The translations under genes were made by a program, and so were the position numbers. Shown here piece by piece: positions 42,981-52,036 of a DNA stretch of 64,000 nucleotides. Position 1 is the stretch's first letter. Every line of letters begins with the position of its first letter. Where the stretch lies: NCBI RefSeq assembly GCF_000737335.2, contig NZ_JMCC02000062.1, positions 12,513 to 76,512 on the forward strand, in the 5' to 3' direction. The stretch comes from Enhygromyxa salina (GTDB lineage Bacteria > Myxococcota_A > Polyangia > Nannocystales > Nannocystaceae). The notes beneath the pieces were generated by a model, which saw only the letters and a program-made list of their open reading frames with translations, was not told the DNA's origin and did no database searches.

Positions 42981-44264
42981 GTGTCGGAGACCGTCAACGT
43001 GGCAGCCGAGCCCCAGCAGGCCCCCGCGACCGAGGTGAGTTCGCCTCGGCGCCGAAGGGCGGGCGCGGACCAGGCCATGGATCCGTGGCTGTTCTTCGCG
43101 GCCTTGGCCCTTGGCTGCGTCGGGCTCGTCATGGTCTACAGCTCCAGCGCGTGGCTGGGCAGCAGGACCTCGGGCTCGTGGGAGTACTTCTTGCGTCGGC
43201 AGGCGGTGTTCTTTGCGATGGGCGTGGGCGTGATGTTGACGGTCAGCCGCGTCGACTACCGGCTGCTGCGTCGGTTCGCGCCGCAGCTGATGGCCTTCGC
43301 CGCCGGCTTGCTGGTGCTGGTCCTGTTCATCTCCGAGGACATCAACGGCGCGCGCCGCTGGATCGACTTGGGTCCGGTCCACATGCAGCCGTCGGAGATC
43401 GCGAAGATCGCGCTGGCCGTGTTCTTGGCCGCGACCTTGGCTCGCCGAGGTGAGCAGATCCGCAGCTTCAAGACCGGGTTCTTGCCGCCGATGATCGCGG
43501 CCTGCGGGACCATGGCGTTGGTGCTGATGGAGAAGGACCTGGGCACGACCGTGTTGCTGGGCAGCGTCAGCTTGATCCTGCTGTATGTGGCCGGGACCCG
43601 CGCGAGCTGGGTGCTCGCCGCGATCATGGTCGCCGCGCCGCTGGCGTGGTCGCAGATCGTCAACGTTGGTTATCGGCGTGAACGGGTCGAGAGCTTCTTG
43701 TCGGGCGACGACTACCAAGTCGAGCAGGGGCTGATCGCGATTGGATCCGGCGGCCCGTTTGGCCTGGGCCTTGGCAACGGGCGCCAGAAGCTGGGCTTCC
43801 TGCCGGAGAACCATACGGACTTCATCCTCGCCACGATCGGCGAGGAGCTTGGGCTCATCGGGATCTTCACGGTTATCGGGCTGTTCGCGCTGTTGGTCTG
43901 GCGGGGTCTGGTGATCGCTCGCCAGGCCCATGATCGGTTTGGGACCTACCTGGCGATCGGGCTGTCTGCGCTGTTTGGGTTGCAGGCCCTGATCAACATG
44001 GCGGTCGTGCTCTCGGTGATGCCGGCCAAGGGGATCACGCTGCCGTTCGTGAGCTACGGTGGCTCGAGCTTGTTGGTGTCGATGGCGTCGATCGGTGTGC
44101 TGTTGTCGATCTCGCGCCGGCCCGAGCCGTGGGGGATCAGCGACATGCGTGGGCGTCGGAGCGAGCGGGCTGACAAGCCTGCCAGGCGGCTGCGCAAGCG
44201 GGTGAGTGGGCCGAAGATCGATCCCCGCGGGGCGCGGGCGAATCTTCGCAAGCAGCCCGGCTGA
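42981..44264 (+). CDS. ftsW: SEDS-family peptidoglycan glycosyltransferase, FtsW type
   Basis: From GTG 42981 the product is 427 aa with about ten helices. MVYSSSAWLGSR opens helix 1, and GARRWIDLGPVHMQPSEIAK, the large-loop 'GPVHMQPSE', GLGLGNGRQKLGFLPENHTD and PAKGITLPFVSYGGSSLLV near the end are SEDS signatures. FtsW polymerises glycan from lipid II at the division site with its class B PBP. The SYGGSSLL form fits FtsW slightly better than RodA, but the distinction is not certain without the dcw cluster, which is not here. An Arg/Lys-rich tail follows the last helix. A longer start at 42933 is possible. Confidence 0.85.
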   Translation: MSETVNVAAEPQQAPATEVSSPRRRRAGADQAMDPWLFFAALALGCVGLVMVYSSSAWLGSRTSGSWEYFLRRQAVFFAMGVGVMLTVSRVDYRLLRRFAPQLMAFAAGLLVLVLFISEDINGARRWIDLGPVHMQPSEIAKIALAVFLAATLARRGEQIRSFKTGFLPPMIAACGTMALVLMEKDLGTTVLLGSVSLILLYVAGTRASWVLAAIMVAAPLAWSQIVNVGYRRERVESFLSGDDYQVEQGLIAIGSGGPFGLGLGNGRQKLGFLPENHTDFILATIGEELGLIGIFTVIGLFALLVWRGLVIARQAHDRFGTYLAIGLSALFGLQALINMAVVLSVMPAKGITLPFVSYGGSSLLVSMASIGVLLSISRRPEPWGISDMRGRRSERADKPARRLRKRVSGPKIDPRGARANLRKQPG

Positions 44265-44293
44265 GGCTGGCGATCGCCACAAGCGGTCGAGTG

Positions 44294-45250
44294 TCAGACG
44301 AAGATGCTCGCGGTCTCGCTTGCCTGCTTGGCGCGGGCAGCCCAGCGCTCGAGCAGATCTGGATCGCTGCACTCTCGGATCTTGGCCCCGGTCGCCGCGT
44401 CGATCGGGAGCTCACGCAGCTCGAGGATCGTGAACAAGAGCTCCGCGAGAACCTCGAGCTTGCCCTCGAGCTTGCCCTCGAGCTTGCCTTCGAGCTTGCC
44501 TTCGAGCTTGCCCTCGAGCTTCCCGCGGTCCAACCCGTCGTGGTACGCGATGCTGTTGTATTCGAGTTCGGTCAGTTTGTGCTGTTCTTCCATGTTCATC
44601 CCTTCCTTCATCTGGTCCGCCTCGTGCTTGGGGACGGCGCTCAGGATGATCGCAGCGTAGCGCCAGCGGCGTTCATCCGCGAGCTCCAGCGCCATCTCAA
44701 AGGCAATTCGCGCGCTCCCGTAGTCACCGTTGATCGCGTGGATCACCGCCGAGAGCACCGCCCACGCCGGGCGTAATCGGGCTTCCTCGATATCGCTGAT
44801 CCGCGGCATGTTTTCGTGGTCGAGAACCAGCAAACCTTCACGGATCGGAATCTCGAGCCGCCCAAGCCCTCGTGACCAACGCGCCACAGCTTTCGACAGT
44901 GGAACCACGAGCACCGCAGTATTTCGGCGCAGCCGCTCGGCGAGCAGGGCCCAATAGACCCACAACCGCCACCGCTTAACGGAGTTGATCTCTTTTTGAA
45001 CCTCGACGATCACCGCGATCCCAGCCCGCCGATATTCTGGGCGCTGAAGCTCGGCGGAGAGGGCGACATCCATGCGAATCTCCCCCGTGTCGCCGACCAC
45101 GGGCAGGTAGCGATCGAGCTCGCCCTTGCGATCCGTGTATTGTGTGAGTTCAGGCAACTCGATGCCAAACACCGAGCGCAGGAGATCGAACGCGAGGGCC
45201 GAGTCATCACAGAACAGCGAGACCACGCCTTGGTGGAGTGTGCTTGGCAT
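44294..45250 (-). CDS. Rpn-like PD-(D/E)XK nuclease-family protein with GKLE repeats
   Basis: The start used is ATG 45250 (MPSTLHQGVVSLFCDDSALA), giving 318 aa. The region IAVIVEVQKEINSVKRWRLW near residue 95 looks like the E-x-Q/K catalytic strand of PD-(D/E)XK nucleases in Rpn/'transposase-associated' families. Near the C terminus, GKLEGKLEGKLEGKLEGK is a run of near-identical 12-bp units (about 44455-44530), an almost certainly length-variable coiled tract. Its role (possibly recombination promotion) is inferred only by resemblance. It is codirectional with and downstream of the FecR-VWA gene. Confidence 0.65.
   Translation of the reverse strand: MPSTLHQGVVSLFCDDSALAFDLLRSVFGIELPELTQYTDRKGELDRYLPVVGDTGEIRMDVALSAELQRPEYRRAGIAVIVEVQKEINSVKRWRLWVYWALLAERLRRNTAVLVVPLSKAVARWSRGLGRLEIPIREGLLVLDHENMPRISDIEEARLRPAWAVLSAVIHAINGDYGSARIAFEMALELADERRWRYAAIILSAVPKHEADQMKEGMNMEEQHKLTELEYNSIAYHDGLDRGKLEGKLEGKLEGKLEGKLEGKLEVLAELLFTILELRELPIDAATGAKIRECSDPDLLERWAARAKQASETASIFV
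44455..44530. repeat. 12-bp tandem repeat in coding sequence (GKLE units)
   Basis: About six copies of gagcttgccctc-like units, some with ttc in place of ctc, encode GKLE on the minus strand. Copy-number change by slippage stays in frame because the unit is 12 bp. Confidence 0.85.
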
Positions 45251-45321
45251 CGTGACGCACCACCAAGGCAAGCGACGTGCCACGCCGATTCGTCAGTGAT
45301 CTCGTGCGAACCACAAAAATT

Positions 45322-45385
45322 AGTGGCCCGTCAGCGGGACGGTGGCCCGCCAGCGGGCCACCTCGAATGGCCCGCCAGCGGGCCA
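45322..45385. terminator. Three tandem GTGGCCCGC-CA-GCGGGCCAC hairpins
   Basis: A perfect 9-bp stem with two-base spacer lies at 45342-45361, a second (8 bp) at 45368-45385, and a weaker copy at 45322-45341. They sit between the FecR-VWA gene's stop (minus strand) and the Rpn-like gene's start, so they can terminate the upstream transcript. No U-run is present. Confidence 0.5.
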
Positions 45386-45398
45386 CTCGCGCGAGCGA

Positions 45399-48300
45399 TC
45401 AATCGGCGATGAGCTCGTCTTCGTCGACCGCGTCCTCGCTCGGGGCCTGGGTCTTGGCGACGCGCGCCTGGATCGTCCCGGTCTGCTGCTGCACGACGAA
45501 CGCCTCGCCGTCCCAGCGCAGCGTGATCCTGCGCCAGCTGACGTCACGATCCGGCACCAACCCACGATGGCGGATCTCCAGAGCCGGGACTGCGCCGCTG
45601 TACTGCCGCGCGAACAGACCGGTGCCCCCAGCGTCGACGCCGTCGGCCTGCGGGCTTGGACGCCCGTCGGCGGTTGGCGCGACGGCCAGGGTTAGCTCAG
45701 CGCCCAGGTCCTGCCACAGCAACAGCTCCCAGGTCGCCGCGCCATCGAACAAGCCCAGCGACCGGAGCTCGGCAGCGAGCTTGTCCTTGGGCAGATCCAG
45801 ATCGCTGTCGAGCAACCCCGCGAGCAGAGCAGCGCTGTGCAAGCGAGCGTAGCGACGCGGGTCATCCTCGCCGGGCCGGCCCTCACCCGCCTGCACCCGC
45901 CCGAGCAGCCGCAGCGCCTCATCCGTGCGCCCAGTCCCGGCGGCGGCCCGCGCCAGGCGGATCGCAGCCTCGGGGCCCTCGGCCAGATCCATGAGCAGCT
46001 CGTACTGGCGGTATGCGTCGGCGTACCAGCCGTGGCGCAAGAAGATGTCACCCAGCAACCGGCGGCTGGCCAGCGAGCTGGGCGCGAACTCGACGAGCTC
46101 CGAGAACAGGCGCTTGGCCGCGTCGTCACGGCCCCGCTTGGCCAACAGCTCGCCGATCAGCTGCGAGAGCTCCGGGGTCAGCTGACCTTGGTCGCGCAGC
46201 CGCAGCCCGCGGGCGATCGCATCGTCGATCCGATCGCGCTCGACGAGCTCGGCGATCATCCGACGCTCGCCGTCGGGATCACCCGGCGCGCGAGCCAACG
46301 CGGCGTCCAGGATCCGCAGGCGCTCGTCGAGGTCGTCGGTCGTGTCGAGCCGGCGATCGATCTCCCACCACGACTCGATCCCACCGTACACGGCGTAGTT
46401 GACGGCGGCGATCAGCTCGGGCTCAATCAGCCGCCGCAGCAGCGCCTGGACCAAGAAGGTGTTCGCGTCGACGTCACCCGCGAAGTGCCCGAGCAGCAGC
46501 TGGATCTCGGCCTCGGTCCGTGCGCGTGTCTGCAACAGATCCAAGAACGCCTGCTGATCCCGCCAGCGCGGCAGCTCGCAGGCCGCGAGCGACGCCTCGT
46601 ACACCCGCAGCATCCCGGTCATCGTGGTCTGGCGACCCAGCCGCATCGCCCACAGCACCCGCCGGTGCACGAGACCCCGGGTCGACGCGTCGCTGCAGGT
46701 CAGCGTTTGTTCGGGGGGGACCGGCGAGGGCATCACCCGGGCACGCCCGCTCATGGATCCCCGCGCGAGCTCGGACTCGGTGACGTCGTCGACCCAAGCG
46801 GGTGGCGCGGGCACGCTGAACCCCGCGGCCGCGAGCCGGCTCGCCCGGTCCCTCGCGCCGCCCGGGAGGTCGACGGTCTCGGCGTCGAGCTCGATGACGC
46901 CCAGCCCACCGGAGCTGCGCCAGCGCTGACCTTGGTTCGCCTGACGATCGAAGTTCTCTTCGCTGGCCGCGCTTGGGTCGACCCCGTCGGCCGGGGGCTC
47001 GAGGCGCGCGTCGGCGATCGGCGAAGCCGAGGGGGCGGGTCCGCGGGTCTGCGCGCTGCGCCCTAGCTTGGCCTCGTCTGCGCCGCGCGAGTTCTCGCTG
47101 CGATCGTCGCTGTCGCGACTCGGGGGCTTTTCGGGCCCGACACCACACCCAAACGGCGCCGACGCGGCTGCGCCGATCATCGTGAGCACGGTCGGCGAGC
47201 TGGACGCTCGCTCCACAGGCGCCACCCGCGAGACCCCAGCGTCCGCGGTGAGGCTCGGGAACTTGCGAGCGCGTCGCTCGATCCCCGCGCGTCGGTAGGC
47301 CGACTCGTCCTCGAGCGCCAAGAACGAGCTGAACGGGGTCATCAACCCGTACTCCAGACCCAGCGTGAGGATCTTGCCGCGCACGGCCTCGGGTCCGCGG
47401 GTGTCGGTCAACAAGCGATCGATGTAGGCCCGCGCCCACAGCCGCGGCACCAAGCGCGAGAGCACCACGCTGTCCTCGCGATCGAGCTTGTACTCGCGCT
47501 CGTAGGTCTCGCCCGCGAACCGGTAGCTGACCGTGATCTGCTCGGGTAACTCGTGGTGGGTGCGGGCCAGGATCTTCAGCTCTTCACCGCGCGAGAGCTT
47601 GCCCTCGGAGCTGATGAACAGATCGTCGAGCCCCTCGCCCGCGTCCACGCTGACGTCGGTCAAGGTCGGGGTCTTGAGCGCACCCGACAGCTCGAGCGCG
47701 CGGATGACCGCCTCGCCGGGCTCGGCCACCCGCAGCGACTTGCCACCGCCAGCGCGCGCGAGCTTGGTCAGCAGCGCCTCGTTGACCTCGCGGCCAACGG
47801 CGACCGTGAACAGCCGCGCGCGCGAGCCAGCCAAGGTCCGGCGCAGCCGCTCGGCGAGCGCGTCACCGTCGAGCTCACCCGAGGTCGCGACCCCATCACC
47901 GACGTAGACGATCGCGGGCTGCTCGAGCCCATGCACGCGCTCGAGCGACTGCTCGAAGATCGCGCCGAGATCCGTGGCCCCGCCCGCGCCGCGTTGGGTC
48001 AGGTGCTCGAGCGCGGCCGAGATCGCCTCGGGGGTGGCCTCGGCCATGCCCGCTTCGGGGTACAGGACCTCCGCGCGTAGATCCGCGCCAACCAGCGCGA
48101 AGCGATCGCTGGGGCTCAGCGATCGCAGCAGCGCCTCGGCGACCGCGAGCTTGGCCTGGTGCTCGGCAGGATCGCTGCCTGCCGAGGTGTCGACGACGAC
48201 GACGACCTCACCGTTGGGCGCGGCCGTGGACGCAAACTCCACGTCGGGGGTCCAGCGCAGCATCACGTAGTCGGCCTGATCACTGCCGGGCTCGAACACG

Positions 48301-49706
48301 TTCACGCGCAGCGGCTTGGGCTGGTCACCGCTGCTCTCGGCGCCGCGCTTGCGAGTCAGCTCGAGCTCGAAGTCGGCGCGCGGCGTGAACCCGCTGCGGC
48401 GCATGGTCACGCGATCACGATCGCGACCTTCGACCCGGGCGTCGTTGCGAGTTGCCAGGCCATAGCGCTTGGCCGTGTCACCGCGCAACGACAGCGCCAG
48501 CGCGAAGTCTTCGATCGTCGCGGCCTCGCGCCCGACCGGGGCGGCCATTGGGTAGCTGTAGCGCAGCTTGCCCTCGCTCTCGCTGAGCAGCTGTTGGTAG
48601 CGCAGCACGACCCGGCGGGTGCCGGCGGCGGGGATCGGGTAGATCCGCGCCCGCACGGTCCGGGCGTCGACCCACTCGAGCAGCGCCGGATCCACGCGGT
48701 GTTGGATCGCGGCTTCGTAGATCTGCGTGGCTTGGCGGCGCTCGACTACCTCGGCTTCGATCAGCGTACCGTTGGTCTCGAGCGCGAACGCGACGATCAT
48801 CGCGTTCTCGGGGACCGTGAACCAATACCAGCCCTCGACCTCGCTGCCCGCGGGGTTGAAGAACACCTGATCGACCTCGGTCTCCGCGACCTGCTCGTCG
48901 ATCGCGACTTCCACGGTCTGCCGCTGGATCGCTAGGGGCAGGGCCTGCGCCCCCGGTCCCGCCATGTGATCGATCGCGTAGACGCTGCCGGTCCCCACCC
49001 ACGGTGAGTTGGCAGCGGCGCTGTGATCCCCCATGCCGCCGGTCCAGTCGTCCCAGAACTTCACGGGCTCGACGACCGGCGCGCCGTCGCCCGAGATCGT
49101 CGCGCGCTCGCCTGGGTCGAGCTCCGTGCGGCCGCCCGGCGCCGTCACGATTGCGAGCCCCTCGGCCACGTAGATCTCAACCTCGTCACCGCTGCGCGTG
49201 AGGCTGGCCCCGCCGTCGCTGACCGAGACGTTGACCGAGCCGAGCGTGTGCGAGCTGGCGCGCTGGCCCTGCTCGAGCGGCGGCGCCTCGATCCACGCCT
49301 GCCCGCTGTCGAGCTGCAGACCGTCGGCGAGGGTCACCTTGGTGTCGTCGCGCAAGAACACGCGGGTCCCGTCGCCCAGCCGGATCAACGCGCGCGCGCC
49401 CGTGCCCGTGCGCAGCTCCGCGCCGATCGGCAGCGGGGTGTTCGACAGCAGCGTGGTCTCGCCGGCCTTGGTGGTCAGCGTGACCTGACCCGACGCGAGC
49501 TCGAGCGTGGCGCCGAGCGCTGGCGCCTCTTCGGGCACATCCTCGCTCTTGCAGGAGCTGCTGCCGATCGCGGTCATCAACGCGAGCGCGCTGGCGAGGG
49601 TGATCAAGCTGGCTTTGCGCCGCGCCCACCCAAGTCGCCGACGCTTCGGCGCGGTGGAGGTAACAGGGGTCAGGGAAGCAGGGGACTCGGGGTTGGGCTC
49701 ACTCAC
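45399..49706 (-). CDS. Large lipoprotein: FecR, VIT, VWA and TPR-like domains
   Basis: This 1435-aa protein starts at GTG 49706. The N terminus has a hydrophobic segment and a lipobox-like SSSC near residue 52. Residues ~69-215 are a FecR-type domain (LGDGTRVFLRDDTKVTLADG, VYVAEGLAIVTAPGG-like read here as IYVAEGLAIVTAPGG). Residues ~262-372 are a VIT domain (VFFNPAGSEVEGWYWFTVPE, RQATQIYEAAIQHRVDPALL). Residues ~495-668 are a VWA domain; its MIDAS DTSAGS departs slightly from DxSxS. A disordered Pro/Ser/Asp linker follows, and residues ~1075-1292 are TPR-like helices (GELLAKRGRDDAAKRLFSEL). It is probably an envelope scaffold or sensor. It is divergent from tcdA. Confidence 0.85.
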   Translation of the reverse strand: MSEPNPESPASLTPVTSTAPKRRRLGWARRKASLITLASALALMTAIGSSSCKSEDVPEEAPALGATLELASGQVTLTTKAGETTLLSNTPLPIGAELRTGTGARALIRLGDGTRVFLRDDTKVTLADGLQLDSGQAWIEAPPLEQGQRASSHTLGSVNVSVSDGGASLTRSGDEVEIYVAEGLAIVTAPGGRTELDPGERATISGDGAPVVEPVKFWDDWTGGMGDHSAAANSPWVGTGSVYAIDHMAGPGAQALPLAIQRQTVEVAIDEQVAETEVDQVFFNPAGSEVEGWYWFTVPENAMIVAFALETNGTLIEAEVVERRQATQIYEAAIQHRVDPALLEWVDARTVRARIYPIPAAGTRRVVLRYQQLLSESEGKLRYSYPMAAPVGREAATIEDFALALSLRGDTAKRYGLATRNDARVEGRDRDRVTMRRSGFTPRADFELELTRKRGAESSGDQPKPLRVNVFEPGSDQADYVMLRWTPDVEFASTAAPNGEVVVVVDTSAGSDPAEHQAKLAVAEALLRSLSPSDRFALVGADLRAEVLYPEAGMAEATPEAISAALEHLTQRGAGGATDLGAIFEQSLERVHGLEQPAIVYVGDGVATSGELDGDALAERLRRTLAGSRARLFTVAVGREVNEALLTKLARAGGGKSLRVAEPGEAVIRALELSGALKTPTLTDVSVDAGEGLDDLFISSEGKLSRGEELKILARTHHELPEQITVSYRFAGETYEREYKLDREDSVVLSRLVPRLWARAYIDRLLTDTRGPEAVRGKILTLGLEYGLMTPFSSFLALEDESAYRRAGIERRARKFPSLTADAGVSRVAPVERASSSPTVLTMIGAAASAPFGCGVGPEKPPSRDSDDRSENSRGADEAKLGRSAQTRGPAPSASPIADARLEPPADGVDPSAASEENFDRQANQGQRWRSSGGLGVIELDAETVDLPGGARDRASRLAAAGFSVPAPPAWVDDVTESELARGSMSGRARVMPSPVPPEQTLTCSDASTRGLVHRRVLWAMRLGRQTTMTGMLRVYEASLAACELPRWRDQQAFLDLLQTRARTEAEIQLLLGHFAGDVDANTFLVQALLRRLIEPELIAAVNYAVYGGIESWWEIDRRLDTTDDLDERLRILDAALARAPGDPDGERRMIAELVERDRIDDAIARGLRLRDQGQLTPELSQLIGELLAKRGRDDAAKRLFSELVEFAPSSLASRRLLGDIFLRHGWYADAYRQYELLMDLAEGPEAAIRLARAAAGTGRTDEALRLLGRVQAGEGRPGEDDPRRYARLHSAALLAGLLDSDLDLPKDKLAAELRSLGLFDGAATWELLLWQDLGAELTLAVAPTADGRPSPQADGVDAGGTGLFARQYSGAVPALEIRHRGLVPDRDVSWRRITLRWDGEAFVVQQQTGTIQARVAKTQAPSEDAVDEDELIAD

Positions 49707-49866
49707 GGGCGATCTCGTTGGCCGGGGCTTCGGCGCACTTGGCGGATTCTACGCCGCTCCGGGCCCGAGCGCGCCCCCTTTTCCCGCTGGCGTGGACCGG
49801 CTCGCGCGCGGACGCGCGGTCGAGCGGTGTGAGACCCGGGCTGCGCGTGTTTTGGGGTGGGGTCGC

Positions 49867-49872
49867 TATACT
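49867..49872 (+). promoter_or_regulatory. Possible -10 (TATACT) for tcdA
   Basis: TATACT lies 10 bp before the tcdA start codon in the divergent gap with the FecR-VWA gene. No good -35 is seen; if used, the leader would be very short. Confidence 0.25.
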
Positions 49873-49881
49873 GCCGCGCCC

Positions 49882-50835
49882 ATGAGTGATCCCACCTCGC
49901 CCGAGCCCCTCCCGCGGTCGCTCCCTTGGTCGAGCGCGCCCGCGTCCCCGCGCTCCGGCCTGCTGACGCTGCGTCGCGACGGCGAGTCGGAGCCCGAGTC
50001 GCCGCCCTCGGTTGAAGCCGAGGCCGAGGCCGAGACCGAGTCCGAGCGCGCCTATCGGCTGCATCGTCGCTTCGATCGCATGGGTCGGCTGGTCGGCGAC
50101 ACGTCCATGCGCAAGCTGCTGGGCAGTCACGTGATGGTGATCGGGATCGGCGGCGTCGGCAGCTGGGCCGCCGAGGCGCTGGCCCGCGCGGGGGTCGGGC
50201 GCCTGAGCCTGGTCGACTTCGATCTGGTGTGTGTGACCAACGCCAACCGCCAGCTCCATGCGATGCGCGGCACCACTGGCAAGCCCAAGGTCGACGTCAT
50301 GGCCGAGCGGCTGCGCGCGATCCACCCCGGCTGTGAGGTCGAGGCCGTGCGCAGCTTCTACGAGGCCGAGACCAGCGAGGCGCTGTTCGAACGCGGGGCG
50401 GATCTGATCATCGACGCGATCGACAACCTGACCGCGAAGGCCCACCTGATCGCCAGCTGCCGCGCGCAGGGGGTGCCCTTGGTCGTCTCGGGCGGCGCGT
50501 CTGGGCGCATGGACCCCACCCAGATCCGCGTGGGGGATCTGAGCGAGGTCGAGGGCGACCCGTTCTTGGCTTCGCTGCGGAAGATCCTTCGCCAAAAGCA
50601 CGCGCTCCCGAGCGGGCGTGGTTGGGGGATCCCCACAGTCCACTCCCTCGAAACCCCCATGGCCCCGATCGAGCTGGGCTACGACAACGGCGAGGGGTTT
50701 CGCTGCGTGTGCCCGCAAGGTGAGAACGGCAAGCACACCTGTGATCAACGCAACTTGATCTACGGGACCGCGGGGTTCGTGACGGGGAGCTTTGGGTTGG
50801 CCTGCGCGAGCGTGGCTGTGAAGTCGTTGGTCTGA
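49882..50835 (+). CDS. tcdA: tRNA threonylcarbamoyladenosine dehydratase (TcdA/CsdL)
   Basis: This 317-aa protein starts at ATG 49882; a ~55-residue N-terminal extension rich in Glu precedes the family core. VMVIGIGGVGSWAAEALARA near residue 85 is the ATP-binding Rossmann motif of E1/ThiF-like enzymes, followed by LVDFDLVCVTNANRQL and GKPKVDVMAERLRAIHPGC. The C-terminal DQRNLIYGTAGFVTGSFGLA is TcdA-specific. It converts t6A37 of ANN-decoding tRNAs to the cyclic ct6A form. There are four Cys near the end (FRCVCPQGENGKHTC) that could be a metal site not general in the family. Confidence 0.92.
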   Translation: MSDPTSPEPLPRSLPWSSAPASPRSGLLTLRRDGESEPESPPSVEAEAEAETESERAYRLHRRFDRMGRLVGDTSMRKLLGSHVMVIGIGGVGSWAAEALARAGVGRLSLVDFDLVCVTNANRQLHAMRGTTGKPKVDVMAERLRAIHPGCEVEAVRSFYEAETSEALFERGADLIIDAIDNLTAKAHLIASCRAQGVPLVVSGGASGRMDPTQIRVGDLSEVEGDPFLASLRKILRQKHALPSGRGWGIPTVHSLETPMAPIELGYDNGEGFRCVCPQGENGKHTCDQRNLIYGTAGFVTGSFGLACASVAVKSLV

Positions 50836-51579
50836 GCGGTAACCATGCTCTGGGCGCAGCTCAGCGCGGTCGGGCTTGAAAGAACGCCGCGTTGCGCTGC
50901 AGGTCCGCGAGCAGATCGGGGCCCGCCTCGTCCTCGTGGTCGATCGCGTCGACCGGACCCTGGGGCACACACGCCTGTCTCCGCGGGCCCGCGCGCCCTT
51001 CGTTGCGGATCAAATGCGGCGCGCTGCCAGAGGGTCTGGCCGAGAGCGAGCTGTTCGGCCACGAAGCCGTCGCGCTCACGGGCGCGACCCGACGCCATTG
51101 CGGCGTGTTCGAGCGGGCGGATCGCGGGACCTCGTTCCTGGATGAGATCGGCGAGCTCCCCCAGAGCTTGCAGGTCAAGCTGCTGCGCACCCTGCAAGAG
51201 AGCTGATTCGTGTTGGTGGTGAGCGGGTCATGCTGGATGGGGCTGGCGGCCTGCGGCCATGATTCGCAAGATCAGCAGTGGCGCCTGCTGCGGGACATGG
51301 ATCCGAATACCGCATTGACGCAGCGCGCACCCGCTCGCAAATGCGAGCTGTTGGGCGAACACACCAGGGCGCCTGAGCGCTTGGCGTCGGCCGCCAGGCC
51401 AACTCAAATCGGCAAGATGCTCGCGTCCGCTCTAGATCACGGTGATCGAATCGCGCGATCCGAGCCAAGAGCCACAATTTGAAGCGCGGGAGATCGAGTT
51501 GGTGCGGCCCAGCACGCGACGAACAATATCCACATCCCAACACCCCCAGCGCGAAGGCGCTCGGACAGGAGAACCAGCC
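50836..51579. other. Gap with a sigma-54 activator fossil and no other gene
   Basis: Apart from the pseudogene at 50961-51206, this region shows no gene I can support. Frames in 51210-51570 have no recognisable domain. The final part holds aggaga just upstream of the DUF1328 start. Confidence 0.5.
50961..51206 (+). pseudogene. Fossil of a sigma-54 interaction (NtrC-type AAA+) domain
   Basis: One frame reads RLSPRARAPFVADQ, then near 51008-51012 the other frame takes over with KCGALPEGLAESELFGHEAV, LTGA, RADRGTSFLDEIGELPQSLQ and VKLLRTLQES to a stop. These are the 'R.PFV.VNCAALPE.L.ESELFGHE..AFTGA' and 'FLDEIGELP...Q.KLLR.LQE' motifs of bacterial enhancer-binding proteins. The GAFTGA sigma-54 contact has decayed to VALTGA, Walker A is not found, and the frame is broken, so it is a fragment, not a gene. 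Confidence 0.75.
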
Positions 51580-51777
51580 ATGCTGTACTACGCGCTCATC
51601 TTTTTCATCATCGCGCTCATCGCTGCCGTATTCGGCTTCAGCGGGATCGCCATGGGGGCCGCCTCGATCGCCCAGATCTTGTTCTGGGTGTTCCTCGTGG
51701 CTGCCGTAGCGACCACGGGCATGTACATGCTCAAGAACGAGAAGGACAACGAGGACGACGACGACGACGCGACCTGA
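51580..51777 (+). CDS. DUF1328-family small membrane protein (YtjA-like)
   Basis: This 65-aa protein starts at ATG 51580, after AGGAGA with good spacing. The sequence MLYYALIFFIIALIAAVFGF then SGIAMGAASIAQILFWVFL is the two-helix DUF1328 pattern (E. coli YtjA). An acidic tail NEDDDDDAT ends it. Function in this family is not established; stress induction is reported for relatives. Confidence 0.9.
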   Translation: MLYYALIFFIIALIAAVFGFSGIAMGAASIAQILFWVFLVAAVATTGMYMLKNEKDNEDDDDDAT

Positions 51778-51938
51778 ACCAAACCAAAGCACCACAATCA
51801 GCCCAAGGGGCAGCGCTGTGGTCCGCTCGAGCGAGGCGATCGCCCAGGTGCGAGCGGCTCCGCAGACTGGAGCGCGCAGCGCTGCTCCTCGATCTTCGAG
51901 TGCGACTTCCGTGACCGTGTGTTTGCGGTATTCTGGTG

Positions 51939-52036
51939 ATGACGACCACGCCGATCCGCCTCACCGACTACCGCCATGTCGTGTTCTTCACTGGCGCCGG
52001 GATGTCGGCCGAGAGTGGGGTCCCGACCTACCGGGG
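51939..52036 (+). pseudogene. 5' stub of a sirtuin (Sir2) gene
   Basis: From ATG 51939 the frame reads MTTTPIRLTDYRHVVFFTGA and then GMSAESGVPTYRG, the NAD-binding GAGxSxxSGIPxFRG motif of Sir2 deacylases. Homology ends near position 52036, exactly where the minus-strand MlaC-like gene stops; the frame then runs in unrelated sequence to a stop at 52110-52112. About 33 of ~240 residues remain, so it is a truncated remnant. Confidence 0.8.

Noticed and set aside
42981..44264. Call as RodA rather than FtsW
   Set aside because: SYGGSSLL and the loop GPVHMQPSE fit FtsW slightly better, but the sequence alone cannot fully exclude RodA; kept as FtsW-type SEDS.
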